From Kutzneria buriramensis (lineage in GTDB: Bacteria; Actinomycetota; Actinomycetes; Mycobacteriales; Pseudonocardiaceae), in the NCBI RefSeq assembly GCF_003387475.1, contig NZ_QUNO01000001.1, positions 186,001 to 250,000 on the forward strand: a stretch of DNA of 64,000 nucleotides, written 5' to 3'. A program made the position numbers and the translations under genes. Position 1 is the stretch's first letter. Every line of letters starts with the position of its first letter. Positions 52,681 through 60,856 of this stretch are shown piece after piece. The notes under the pieces were generated by a model. It saw nothing but the letters and a program-made list of their open reading frames with translations. It had not been told where the DNA came from and searched no databases.

Positions 52681-53966
52681 CTGATCCCGTCTCGATCACC
52701 GACAGCCAGCTGACCCGGCTGATCACCGTCCTCACCCAGCGGCAGGTCACCGACCCGAACCCGGACCGCAGCGCAGTCCTCAACGCGTTGCACGAGCTGA
52801 CAGCGATGCGATCCGCATCCGCCAAGCCCGCAGCTTCCGCCCGGATGAGTGACCTCACCACCCAGGTGCTGGCCTACCTCACGCAGATCGACTCCACCTC
52901 GCTCGGCACTCCAGCCGCCAAGGCACTGAGAGGACGCAGCAACACCGCGCATGTGGCCGCCGCTATCGCGCGAGCAACTGATCGTGACGAACTCGCCGGA
53001 CTCGACCCGGAGCTGCGTCAACACCTTCCGACCACCACGGTCATCGCGTTCGCTGAAGGAAGTCTCCACGGTGCGGAGAGCGTGGTGGCTACGGTGCACC
53101 TGAGGCACTGCTCGTTGTGCTGGGCGGAGCTGCAGATCCAGCGCGAGTCGAGACTCGTCGTCGTCAACGCGCTCCGACAGGACTCGCCGGCCTCGGTGCG
53201 CGACCTCGATGACCAGAACCTACTAGGCGGATTCGGTGCTCGTCTTGTGGAGGATGTCGAGCAGCGCAGCGACGTCGAAGTTCAAGCTGAAGCCTCAGAA
53301 GCCGGAGCACTGGCAGTTCTGGTGCGTGAGAATGACGTGGCACAGGTGCTACCTGTGAGGACCGACGACGGGCCGGCGCCAAAGCCAGTGGCCGCGTACG
53401 GTCCGCAGGACGAGCAGTTCCGCCTGCTCGTCGATGCCGCAATCGACCGCGATCCGGTTGCCACGCAGCGGGTGGTGGAGTCGATCAGGCCGATCGTGCT
53501 GCGGTACTGCCGGGCCCGAATCGGCCGGCTGGACCGCTCGTTCGCAGTGGCCGACGACGTGGTGCTGGAGGTCTGTCTGTCGGTGATCTCGGCGTTGCCG
53601 TCCTATCGCGACCAGGAGCAGTCGTTCCTGGCCTTCGTGTACGGCATTGCGCGGCACAAGGTCGCCGAGGCGCACCGGGCGGCGGCCCACAACCGGTCGC
53701 TGCTGGTGCCCGAGGTGCCGGACCCGCCGGAGACGGTCGCCGGCCCCGAGCAGCGGGTGCTGCAAGACGAGTTGAAGGGGTCGATGGACCGGCTGCTCGC
53801 GGTCCTGTCCGACAAGCAGCGCGAGATCGTGGTGCTGCGGGTGGTCGTCGGGCTGTCGCCTCAGGAGACCGCCGATCTGGTGGGTTCTACCCCGGGAGCG
53901 GTCCGGCTGACAGAGCATCGGGCGCTACGCAGGCTGCGCAAGCTGGTCAGTATCAAGGAGTTCTGA
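52677..53966 (+). CDS. Module 2 partner: zinc-anti-sigma-like domain joined to an ECF sigma factor
   Basis: The 429-residue product begins MTDPVSITDSQLTRLITVLT. Residues about 60-100 (STSLGTPAAKALRGRS) match the module 1 partner. Residues about 120-155 contain HLRHCSLCWAEL, the H-x3-C-x2-C signature of zinc anti-sigma domains. After a linker of about 90 residues, residues about 245-425 are a complete ECF sigma of ShbA/SigD type: DEQFRLLVDAAIDRDPVATQ, SFLAFVYGIARHKVAEAHRA and LSPQETADLVGSTPGAVRLT. Anti-sigma and sigma in one chain is unusual. The linker could mark an accidental fusion of two genes, but the frame is continuous. Confidence 0.75.
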   Translation: MTDPVSITDSQLTRLITVLTQRQVTDPNPDRSAVLNALHELTAMRSASAKPAASARMSDLTTQVLAYLTQIDSTSLGTPAAKALRGRSNTAHVAAAIARATDRDELAGLDPELRQHLPTTTVIAFAEGSLHGAESVVATVHLRHCSLCWAELQIQRESRLVVVNALRQDSPASVRDLDDQNLLGGFGARLVEDVEQRSDVEVQAEASEAGALAVLVRENDVAQVLPVRTDDGPAPKPVAAYGPQDEQFRLLVDAAIDRDPVATQRVVESIRPIVLRYCRARIGRLDRSFAVADDVVLEVCLSVISALPSYRDQEQSFLAFVYGIARHKVAEAHRAAAHNRSLLVPEVPDPPETVAGPEQRVLQDELKGSMDRLLAVLSDKQREIVVLRVVVGLSPQETADLVGSTPGAVRLTEHRALRRLRKLVSIKEF

Positions 53967-54726
53967 AGGGACGACACGAAGTCGCGATGGTCACCGTGGG
54001 CTGGACAACATTTCGGTGGCCATGCGGCGGCACGAGTCCGGATGAGGGCGCTGGTCAGCGCGAGCCGTCAGCAGAAATTCGCAAACTAGCCTTGGACGCC
54101 GAAGCCCGAGTTCGTCCGGGCTACTTTGCGGATCGCAGGTCAGCAACCGGCACCACCGCAAACTTCAGTTGGACGGAACAGGATCGCAGTCCAGTAGCCT
54201 GCATTGCCGCAAGCTTTAGCCGGACAGAACAGGACGGAGAGGGCGGGGTGCGGGCGCGAAGAGGTCGCCAATATCGACCTATGTCGGCCACCACGACGGT
54301 GGAGGTACCAGCCTCGCCACCGCCATGCCCACCGCGAGGCTGACGCCCAATTCGACCGTGGCGCGCCGTGCCACCAGCTTCACCTTAGGACTGTCACGCA
54401 CCACTTCCTGCAACCCCACTGAGTTCGATGAGGTCCGTGCAGACACGGTGGGACCGCAGCGCGCTCTGGGCGTCACGACCGTCCGGGTTCGCTGCCGCGA
54501 TCGGGGCCCTCGCGGTCCACGCCCGCTACGCCGGCCGAGGGGCGGGCGCGGTCGCGGAGCTCGCGCGGGCGCTGTGCGTCGCCGGCGACGCCGCCGAGGT
54601 GCTGGCCGCTCAAGGCAGCGAGCTGACCAGCGAGCTGACCCGTTTGTGCCGGACGGTCACCGGCCAGCCCGAGCAGGGGGCAGCTGCCTGCCTGCGTAGC
54701 GCGCTGGAAGTCCGACCTGATGATGG
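53967..54726. other. Gene-free stretch with degenerate direct repeats
   Basis: About 760 bases without a supportable gene. A unit of about 30 bases, CCGCAA(A/G)CTT(C/T)AG, then GGAC(G/A)GAACAGGA, occurs at 54156 and 54207, 51 bases apart, with a weaker copy near 54080. A plus-strand frame at 54470-54720 (VAELARALCVAGDAAEVLAA) looks partly protein-like but is unassigned and lacks a start. Confidence 0.5.
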
Positions 54727-55224
54727 TCAGTCCGTGAGGGTCAGTGGCGTGGAGTGCAGTCGGTCGGAAAGCAGGTCGGTCAGCAGCCTGGGGAGTGCGG
54801 GGGGTAGGAGCTTGTCGCGGCACTGGCGCAGGTCGGTGGCCGCCCACCAGTGTCGTTCGATCAGTCCGGCCTTTTCGTTCTCGGTGGGCCGGAGCGCGAC
54901 TTGTGGCGCCGTGTTCGAAGTGCGGCCGAGGAACACGTGCTCGATGCGGTGGTGGTCGCGACCCTTGTAGCGGAAGCGGGTTTCGCGTACCCATAGTTTT
55001 CGTCCGAGGGTGATGGCCTCGATGCCGGTCTCCTCGGCGACTTCGCGGCGGGCGGCGGCGTAAAGGTCTTCGCCGTCGTCCAGGCCGCCGCCGGGGAGTT
55101 CCCACCAGTGATGGATGGGATCGGAGGGATCCAGCGCGTGGATGAGCAGCACGCGGTCGTCGGGGTCGAGGAGTAGGACGCGGGCGCCGATACGGGGCGC
55201 GGCAGCGGTGGTCGGAGCGGTCAT
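54727..55224 (-). CDS. NUDIX hydrolase
   Basis: The 165-residue product from ATG 55224 carries the Nudix box GGGLDDGEDLYAAARREVAE ETGI near residues 45-68, after WWELPGG. NUDIX enzymes hydrolyse nucleoside diphosphate linked compounds. It is the last gene of a minus-strand run with an EEP phosphatase, a dTMP-kinase-like enzyme and a radical SAM protein, separated from the EEP gene by about 70 bases. The context suggests a nucleotide-derived substrate or a house-cleaning role for a modified nucleotide; the substrate is unknown. Confidence 0.88.
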   Translation of the reverse strand: MTAPTTAAAPRIGARVLLLDPDDRVLLIHALDPSDPIHHWWELPGGGLDDGEDLYAAARREVAEETGIEAITLGRKLWVRETRFRYKGRDHHRIEHVFLGRTSNTAPQVALRPTENEKAGLIERHWWAATDLRQCRDKLLPPALPRLLTDLLSDRLHSTPLTLTD

Positions 55225-55293
55225 CCTGCGGCTGGTCCTCGGGGTCGGCGGACGGACGTGCGGTCCGGCAGCCGGCCCCGAGCCGGTCGTGGG

Positions 55294-56133
55294 TCAGAAC
55301 AGGGTCGGCTCCGGCTCGGCAGGCATGGCCGCCGTGGCGGGGTCCGACGTTAGCAGCGGACTGGTCGCGGTCAGTGGCAGCCGCACGGCGAGTCCCGAAT
55401 GGTCGGTGAGCCGGTCGCCGTCCGGGCCGGCTTCCCTGGTCTCGTGGACGTAGTCGCACGCGGTCAGCCGCTCGGCGAGCACGCGGGAGCCGTGGGCGTG
55501 GTCGTAGCGGTAGCCCAGCTCAGGACGGCGCGCCCAGCTGTGTTCGACGCGGTCGGGGTGCAGGTGCCGGAAGAGGTCGACCAGGCCGTGCCGGTCGGTC
55601 AGGTCGGTGTAGAAGTCGTACTCGAATGGCAGGAACTGACCGGGGTGAGCAGGCTGGTGGTCCGGTTCGAGCACGTTGTGGTCGCCGAGCAGCAACAGCG
55701 GCGTGGCGCTGGCTGTGCTGTCCAGGGCGTTGTTGAACTGGTGGATCCAGGTCTTCTTGCGTTCGGTCTTGTCCAGGGTGGAATCGCGGGAGGGCACGTA
55801 GGCGCCGGCGACGCGGAGCGGGCCGTCGGTGGTGTCGACCACGACCGCGGCGACGCGCGCGGGCAGGAAGTCCAGCGCCTCGCCGAGCGGGTCGGGTGTG
55901 GTGGCGAGTTTGCTGACGATCATCACACCGAGCTCGCCGGGCGCATGCTCGGGGAAGGTCACGGCGTAGCCGTCGCGGGTGAAGGCGTCGGCGAGGAACT
56001 GGCTGCCCGCGGTGGCCTTGGTCTCGGTGAGCACCAGCATGTCCTCGGGCCGGGTGGCCAGCCACCGCAGCTGCCGGCGGGCGCGGTCGAGGGACGGCGC
56101 CTGGATGTTGAGGGTGATCAGGCTCAAAGGCAT
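55294..56133 (-). CDS. Endonuclease/exonuclease/phosphatase (EEP) family protein
   Basis: The 279-residue product starts MPLSLITLNIQAPSLDRARR and shows the EEP motif series: TLNIQ, LVLTETKAT (metal Glu), GAYVPSRD, LLLGDHNVLEPDH (GDxN), YRYDH and the final LTDHSGLAVRL (DHxGL). Family members cleave phosphodiester bonds in nucleic acids or act as phosphatases on small molecules. Its ATG overlaps the end of the kinase gene by ten bases, so it belongs to the same operon. No signal peptide is seen, so it acts in the cytoplasm. Confidence 0.88.
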   Translation of the reverse strand: MPLSLITLNIQAPSLDRARRQLRWLATRPEDMLVLTETKATAGSQFLADAFTRDGYAVTFPEHAPGELGVMIVSKLATTPDPLGEALDFLPARVAAVVVDTTDGPLRVAGAYVPSRDSTLDKTERKKTWIHQFNNALDSTASATPLLLLGDHNVLEPDHQPAHPGQFLPFEYDFYTDLTDRHGLVDLFRHLHPDRVEHSWARRPELGYRYDHAHGSRVLAERLTACDYVHETREAGPDGDRLTDHSGLAVRLPLTATSPLLTSDPATAAMPAEPEPTLF

Positions 56134-56780
56134 GCCGGACTCTTCTCGCTCAGGATGTGCTGGACGCGGGACACGATTGTGGCGGCGATCGTCTCGGGCG
56201 CGTCGGTGGTGGTGTCCAGCGGGACGACCGGCCAGCCCCGGTGGCGCAGATCGGTGATGGCGCGGGCATACAGGCCGGTCTCCTGCTCGCTGTTGTCCTC
56301 GGCGCGTTCGAAGCGGCTGTGGCCGCCACGGGCCCGCAGGCGGCCGTCGATGACCTGGGGGTCACCGGTGAGGATGATCGACAGATCGGGTCGGTAGACG
56401 CCGTGGTTGAGCTGCCACACCACCTCGGCGGGCACCCCGTCCAGGCCCTGCAGCACCAGGGAGGAGGCGACGTAGCGGTCGCACAGAACGATCCGGCCCT
56501 CGCGCAGCGCGGGCAGGATCTCGGTGTCAAGTTGGTGGTGCCGGTCGGCCGCGCAGAGGCAGGCCAGGGCCATGCCCCGGTAGGTGTCGGTGCCGTGCCG
56601 GGCCAGTTCGCCCAGCGTCGCACGGGACGGTTGGCTCGTGGCGTGCACCGACGCGCCGGCCGATTCCAGCGTCTGGGCGATCAGGCGTGCGGCGGTGGAC
56701 TTGCCCACGCCGCCGGGGCCGTCCAGGGTGATCAGCACGCCCGGCAGGCGCTGCGGCCCGTCGACCGGGATGCCGATCAC
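56124..56780 (-). CDS. Thymidylate-kinase-like nucleotide kinase
   Basis: The 218-residue product starts at GTG 56780, overlapping the radical SAM stop by four bases. It shows the dTMP kinase series: P-loop ITLDGPGGVGKSTAARLIAQ, the DRY-type motif IVLCDRYVASSLVLQG, and SIILTGDPQVIDGRLRARGG before the LID-like segment with FERAEDNSE. The sequence diverges from housekeeping Tmk and there is no other nucleotide biosynthesis gene nearby, so it probably phosphorylates a special nucleotide made in this operon. Which nucleotide is not shown. Confidence 0.85.
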   Translation of the reverse strand: MIGIPVDGPQRLPGVLITLDGPGGVGKSTAARLIAQTLESAGASVHATSQPSRATLGELARHGTDTYRGMALACLCAADRHHQLDTEILPALREGRIVLCDRYVASSLVLQGLDGVPAEVVWQLNHGVYRPDLSIILTGDPQVIDGRLRARGGHSRFERAEDNSEQETGLYARAITDLRHRGWPVVPLDTTTDAPETIAATIVSRVQHILSEKSPACL

Positions 56781-57895
56781 GCGGGCATCAGCGGCAGCAG
56801 CCGGCGCCCTGCGGTGTGTGCGTCGGTGGTGACCGGGCACTGCTCGGTGTCGACGTCGCCGATGCGGCCGCCGGCGGCGACCACTGCGGCCGGGCAGCCC
56901 TTGCCGCAGCCGGTGTTCATCGAGCACGCCCCACACGTGCGGTTGTCGCCGACCCGATAGCGGTCGTGGAAGCGGTAGTCGTCCAGGCGCTGCGCGATGT
57001 CCGGGTCGGTGAAGATGTTGCCGACGATGAACTCGGTGTCGGCGTGCCGCGATTGTGGGGTGCGGGCGGCGAACACCAGATAGGGACACACCGTCACCTC
57101 GCCGGGTGTGAACACGTAGATGATCGTCCCGGCCTCGCACCCAGCCAGCGGCCGGCCGGCGGTGTTGGGGAACCGGATGTGCGCGATGTCCAACTCTGGG
57201 CCGTCGAATGGCGCGGTCAGCTCGAAGATCTCCTGCATGTGCAGGGTCGTCTTCGCCAGCTTGGACCGCGACTTCACGCCGCGGCCCATGCTGCCCAGCG
57301 GGTTGAGCAGCACGTAGCGCGCGCCGTTGGCGCGGGCGAACGCGCACAGCCGTGCGTACTCCTCGTTCTGCGCCAGCGTGTTCGGCGTGCACAACAACCC
57401 CTGCAAAATTCCGGCTGCGCCCAGCTTCTCCACGGTAGCCGTGGTGACGGTGAAACTGGCGCGGTCACCACGGAACTTGCCGTGGGAGTCGGCCGCGAAC
57501 CCGTCCAGGGACACGTTGCAGTGCACGCCCAACGCCGCCAGCGCACGGATCACGGTGTCGTCGAGGGTGGTGGCGTTGGTGCAGATCCCGACATCCATCC
57601 CGACCGCCCGGAACTCCCGCACGATGGCCAGGAAGTCCGGGTGGATCGACGGTTCCCCGCCGGTGAGGGTGACTCGGCTGACCCGGGCCTCGGCCAGGCG
57701 CGGGATCACCTTCTCCACCACCGCGGTCACGGGCATCTGCCTGCCAACCTTCGTGGCAGACACGAAGCAGTGGGCGCAGCGCAGGTTGCAGTCCTCGTTG
57801 ATCTGGACCAGTGCCTTGCGGAATGGCTGCTCGACCGTGGTGCGGAAGTAGCAGGACGGGGCCACCTCATCGGTGGCGATGCTGCGAGCGGTCAC
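56777..57895 (-). CDS. Radical SAM enzyme with SPASM-like C-terminal Cys cluster
   Basis: The 372-residue product is taken from GTG 57895 after GGAGG; the frame extends upstream but across the operators. The radical SAM cluster motif is CNLRCAHC near residue 41, followed by LTGGEPSIHPDF. The C-terminus has CGACSMNTGCGKGCPA and QCPVT, a SPASM-like auxiliary cluster region. It resembles MoaA/PqqE-type enzymes. Association with a nucleotide kinase recalls prokaryotic viperin loci, though viperins lack SPASM. It leads the operon kinase-EEP-NUDIX. The substrate could be a nucleotide or a peptide. Confidence 0.88.
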   Translation of the reverse strand: MTARSIATDEVAPSCYFRTTVEQPFRKALVQINEDCNLRCAHCFVSATKVGRQMPVTAVVEKVIPRLAEARVSRVTLTGGEPSIHPDFLAIVREFRAVGMDVGICTNATTLDDTVIRALAALGVHCNVSLDGFAADSHGKFRGDRASFTVTTATVEKLGAAGILQGLLCTPNTLAQNEEYARLCAFARANGARYVLLNPLGSMGRGVKSRSKLAKTTLHMQEIFELTAPFDGPELDIAHIRFPNTAGRPLAGCEAGTIIYVFTPGEVTVCPYLVFAARTPQSRHADTEFIVGNIFTDPDIAQRLDDYRFHDRYRVGDNRTCGACSMNTGCGKGCPAAVVAAGGRIGDVDTEQCPVTTDAHTAGRRLLPLMPA

Positions 57896-57970
57896 CGCGA
57901 AACCTCCGCTTCCCCAGGCGTCCCGCCTCGGACGCTCTGCTGGGCGGCCGGCTGACGCACCCACTCGAAA

Positions 57971-58072
57971 TGTTCGACCGGACATTATAAATAGTAAAGA
58001 TGTTCGGTCGGACATTTTTGGACATCTCCATGGGACCTGCGTTCAATGACATTCCAACTGTCCGAGCGGACA
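57971..58072. promoter_or_regulatory. Three operator copies TGTYCG-N2-CGGACA between rSAM operon and regulator
   Basis: Copies lie at 57971-57984 (TGTTCGACCGGACA), 58001-58014 (TGTTCGGTCGGACA) and 58059-58072 (TGTCCGAGCGGACA, a perfect palindrome). Copies 1 and 2 are 30 bases apart, copies 2 and 3 are 58 apart. A TATAAT on the minus strand (57984-57989) is a very good -10 for the radical SAM operon and is bracketed by copies 1 and 2. The sites are probably bound by the LysR-like protein encoded to the right. Confidence 0.8.
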
Positions 58073-58126
58073 ATTCCCATGCCAGGGTGTATGCCGTCCA
58101 CGTGGCGGGGAGAACGAGGAGGCGCG

Positions 58127-59182
58127 GTGCTGGAGACCGGAGACGACGAGGCGGCGGAGGTCCTGTCGGCGCTGCTGAGCTGCCCGCCCGGGATACTCGA
58201 CATCAGCCTCGATCAACTGCGCACCCTGGCCGTCGTGCACACCACGGGCAGCGCGCAGCAGGCCGCCCGCGCGCTGGGGCGCGAGCAATCAAGCGTGCAG
58301 AAGCAGTTGGATAGCCTCAACAAGACCGCGACTCGGCTGGTGGGCGAGGCACTGGTGGTCAAACAAGGCCGCGGCAAGGACTTCCTGTTCACCCCGACTG
58401 GGGACGAGGTCGTCGCCCTGGCGCGGCAGACCTTGCTGTCGTGGACCGACGGCCTGCACCGCAGCCGGCGCCGGGTCGGATCCACTGTCACCTTCGGCAC
58501 CACCGAGTTCACCGTGCAGTTCCTCGGCGCGGTCTGGCCCGCGCTGCGCGAAGACTTCGAACGCCGCGGCGTGCACCTCAACATCGAGCACGTCCGCACC
58601 CGCGACCTGTGGCGCAAACTCGACGGCAAGAAGGTCGACCTGGTCTGCGGCAGCTTCGCCGCCGAACCCGGACAGGCCCCGACCCTGGACTACGACATCC
58701 TGGAATGGCACCGCGAACGCGTCGCCCTGCTCACCAACCTTTCCCCGCGCGAACTGCCCGACACCCCGGTTACCGCCGACCGGCTCCTCAACCTGCCGCT
58801 GCTCGCACCCACCGCCGGGCTGCTCGCCCAGTTCCTCAGCCGGTGGTACGGCCCCGACTACCGCGGCGTGCTGCACGTCATCGCCGACATCGACGCCCTC
58901 ACTTACGGCCTCGGTCTGCTCACCGGCCAGCTGCTGCACGGCTGCCTTCTCACCACGGAACGTGTCGCAGACGCCGCCATCGAGGGCCGGCTTCCTGGCC
59001 AGGGCCTGCGCAAGATCGACCTCGCCAACGACTACCACCCCCCACTGGAGATCGTCACCGGGATCTTCGCCCGGAAAGGCGAACGCGACCGCTACGCGGC
59101 CGACCACCCGCTCAACCTGTTGTGGAACGCGTTCGCCGACGCGACACCCGCGCGAGCTATCCCGACTGTCCTGCCAGGCTGA
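58127..59182 (+). CDS. LysR-like transcriptional regulator
   Basis: The 351-residue product starts at GTG 58127 with GAGGAGG upstream. An N-terminal helix-turn-helix, LRTLAVVHTTGSAQQAARAL followed by REQSSVQKQLDSLN, fits the LysR winged helix, and the rest is a periplasmic-binding-like ligand domain (VTFGTTEFTVQFLGAVWPAL, KKVDLVCGSF). It has an N-terminal extension of about 30 residues compared with usual LysR proteins. It diverges from the radical SAM operon with three operator copies between them and probably controls that operon in response to a small ligand. Confidence 0.85.
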   Translation: MLETGDDEAAEVLSALLSCPPGILDISLDQLRTLAVVHTTGSAQQAARALGREQSSVQKQLDSLNKTATRLVGEALVVKQGRGKDFLFTPTGDEVVALARQTLLSWTDGLHRSRRRVGSTVTFGTTEFTVQFLGAVWPALREDFERRGVHLNIEHVRTRDLWRKLDGKKVDLVCGSFAAEPGQAPTLDYDILEWHRERVALLTNLSPRELPDTPVTADRLLNLPLLAPTAGLLAQFLSRWYGPDYRGVLHVIADIDALTYGLGLLTGQLLHGCLLTTERVADAAIEGRLPGQGLRKIDLANDYHPPLEIVTGIFARKGERDRYAADHPLNLLWNAFADATPARAIPTVLPG

Positions 59183-59487
59183 CGGCCGCTTTCCCTCCCA
59201 GTCGTCCGGTCTTCGCCGCCTAGCAAGCAGCGCTCGGTCCATGCTGCGGCTGGGTGGATGGCCGGGGCAAGCCGTCGGTAGCCCCGGCCACACAACGAAC
59301 TCACCGCACCCGGCGTCTGTCGTTCAGCCAGGCCGCACACGTGGTGGGTGATCCCTCCGGCCTGGCCTGCGGCAGGGAGCATCATGGCGCCGGCGTCGAA
59401 CGGCCCTTCGGCGCCGGCTCGTATCCGTCTACAGGGCTTGCGTCGGGGAGCGGTACCGTCAGGGCACCTGCACCCCGGCGCTGTTCA
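59183..59487. other. Spacer between the LysR-like gene and module 3
   Basis: About 300 bases with no supportable gene; it joins two convergent units, so it should carry their terminators, though I see no strong hairpin. Confidence 0.45.
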
Positions 59488-59703
59488 TCATCGCGGCCCG
59501 ATGAGCCAGTTGAAGAAGGCCGCCGCTCCGGCGGCCGCTCCCAGCCCGAGCAGCAGGGCTTCGGCGATGTGCCGCCCGGCCCACAGACCAAGCGCTCCGG
59601 CGCCGAGGCCAGCGAGGACCGCGAGCAGAAGAATGAGCGCGGTGCGCTGGGTAAGCAGTGGCTGCGAGGAGTGGTCGTCGGGTCCGCTGGTTGTGCGCGA
59701 CAT
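59488..59703 (-). CDS. Two-helix membrane mini-protein, module 3
   Basis: The 71-residue product from ATG 59703 has a polar N-terminus (SRTTSGPDDHSSQPLLTQRT), two hydrophobic helices (ALILLLAVLAGLGAGALGLW and ALLLGLGAAAGAAAFF) and the end FFNWLIGPR. It follows the same plan as the mini-proteins of modules 1 and 2 and is divergent from the sigma-like gene at 59930. In a CBASS-like reading, a two-helix membrane protein could be the effector of the nucleotidyltransferase encoded in this module. Confidence 0.75.
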   Translation of the reverse strand: MSRTTSGPDDHSSQPLLTQRTALILLLAVLAGLGAGALGLWAGRHIAEALLLGLGAAAGAAAFFNWLIGPR

Positions 59704-59800
59704 CGGTCTTGCCCCTAGTCGTGATCGTGACCGGGACCGTCCCGGCCATGCCGGGTCTGTAGGTCCAAAGCCACAGCTCACCCTACGTTCTCCTTCGCCG

Positions 59801-59850
59801 AAAAGATCTTGAAAGAAACCGTAGGGTCCCCGGCTCGAGGCGACATACGA
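59801..59850 (+). promoter_or_regulatory. Bipartite element of module 3 (TCTTGA-31 bases-CATACGA)
   Basis: AAAAGATCTTGA at 59801-59812 is followed by 31 bases and CATACGA at 59844-59850, with CGT at gap positions 8-10 and GGGT three bases later as in module 2. The element lies about 80 bases before the sigma-like start codon. Confidence 0.8.
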
Positions 59851-59929
59851 GGGTTCGTGTCGTTGTGCAGTTTCGGCGGCGCGGGCCATCGATACTGGCG
59901 GCGCGCAGAAGAACCGGGAGTGGGAGCGC

Positions 59930-60856
59930 ATGGGTTTGCAGCCAGGTGGAGCGCGCTTCGCGCTTCAGGCTGCCGTCAGCGCGAACCTACAACCGGAAGT
60001 AGATGGGCAGTTCGGTGGCGACGCCGTCGACCTCTGCGCCCTGTTCATGTCGCCGACCATGTTGGACCGGGGCGCGCTGGTCGGACTCGCGCACGATCTG
60101 ACCATGGTCGGTCACGGTCCCGAGGCCGAGAAGATCCGCAAAGCTGCGGATAACCTCGCCCAGCGTGAGGCGGACGCCACCTTCTACAACCGGATTGTCG
60201 CCGCCGAGTTCGCCGGTGCCGATTACCAGATGCTGATCGCGGACCTGATCTCGTACGCGTTCCCCACGTTGTTGTCGTGGCTGCGCAGGGGAACGGTCTT
60301 CGGACAGAGCAAGCAGCGGGGTCGCCCCGTTTTCTATGACGAACGAGACCTGGACGAGCTGCGCCGCGACAAGGAGCTCCGCGAGGAGCTGGCCTACGAG
60401 ATCATCGCGGAGGCGATCAAACTGTTCCGCACGAAGGGCCTGGACGGCACGGGCTGGAGTATCGAGGGCGGTGCGGCGCTGACGACCTACTTTGTCGGTT
60501 CGTGCCTAGCGGTATTCCCAGGTGTGTGGCGACGCTGGCGGCGTGAACAGCAGCGGGAACGCGTTTACGATCACACCGAGCACGTGCTCGACTTCGACAC
60601 CGCCGCCAGGAAGGTTCTCGACCCGCGGATCTGCGCCGACCCGGCCGACGTAGCGGCTGCCCGCGACCTCGTGCGCACGGAATTGGCCGCGATGAAGGGC
60701 CCGCTCCGTGACGTCGCGGAGCTCATCGTGCTGCACGGTTGCACGCTGGTCGAGGCCGCCAGCCAGCTGGGCACTACACCGGGCGCAGTTGAGCAGCGGC
60801 TACGCCGCTATCGCAACGAGATCACCCGGCGCCGCAAGGAAAGAGTGGGCACATGA
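59930..60856 (+). CDS. Sigma-factor-like regulator, module 3
   Basis: From ATG 59930 (GGGAG upstream) the product has 308 residues. It shares the module core, YQMLIADLISYAFPTLLSWL, QRGRPVFYDE, GGAALTTYFVGSCLAVFPGV WRRW, and a region-4-like HTH, LVEAASQLGTTPGAVEQRLR. The last helix-turn-helix looks most like a genuine sigma-70 region 4 of the three copies. The stop overlaps the ATG of the nucleotidyltransferase by four bases. Regions 1.1 and 3 of standard sigma factors are not seen. Confidence 0.75.
   Translation: MGLQPGGARFALQAAVSANLQPEVDGQFGGDAVDLCALFMSPTMLDRGALVGLAHDLTMVGHGPEAEKIRKAADNLAQREADATFYNRIVAAEFAGADYQMLIADLISYAFPTLLSWLRRGTVFGQSKQRGRPVFYDERDLDELRRDKELREELAYEIIAEAIKLFRTKGLDGTGWSIEGGAALTTYFVGSCLAVFPGVWRRWRREQQRERVYDHTEHVLDFDTAARKVLDPRICADPADVAAARDLVRTELAAMKGPLRDVAELIVLHGCTLVEAASQLGTTPGAVEQRLRRYRNEITRRRKERVGT

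Noticed and set aside
56777-57895. Calling the radical SAM protein a prokaryotic viperin
   Set aside because: Viperins lack a SPASM-like C-terminal Cys cluster, which is present here; only the kinase association is similar.
56777-58015. Longer start of the radical SAM protein at 58015
   Set aside because: That start would place coding sequence across the operators and the TATAAT; GTG 57895 has GGAGG and fits the family.
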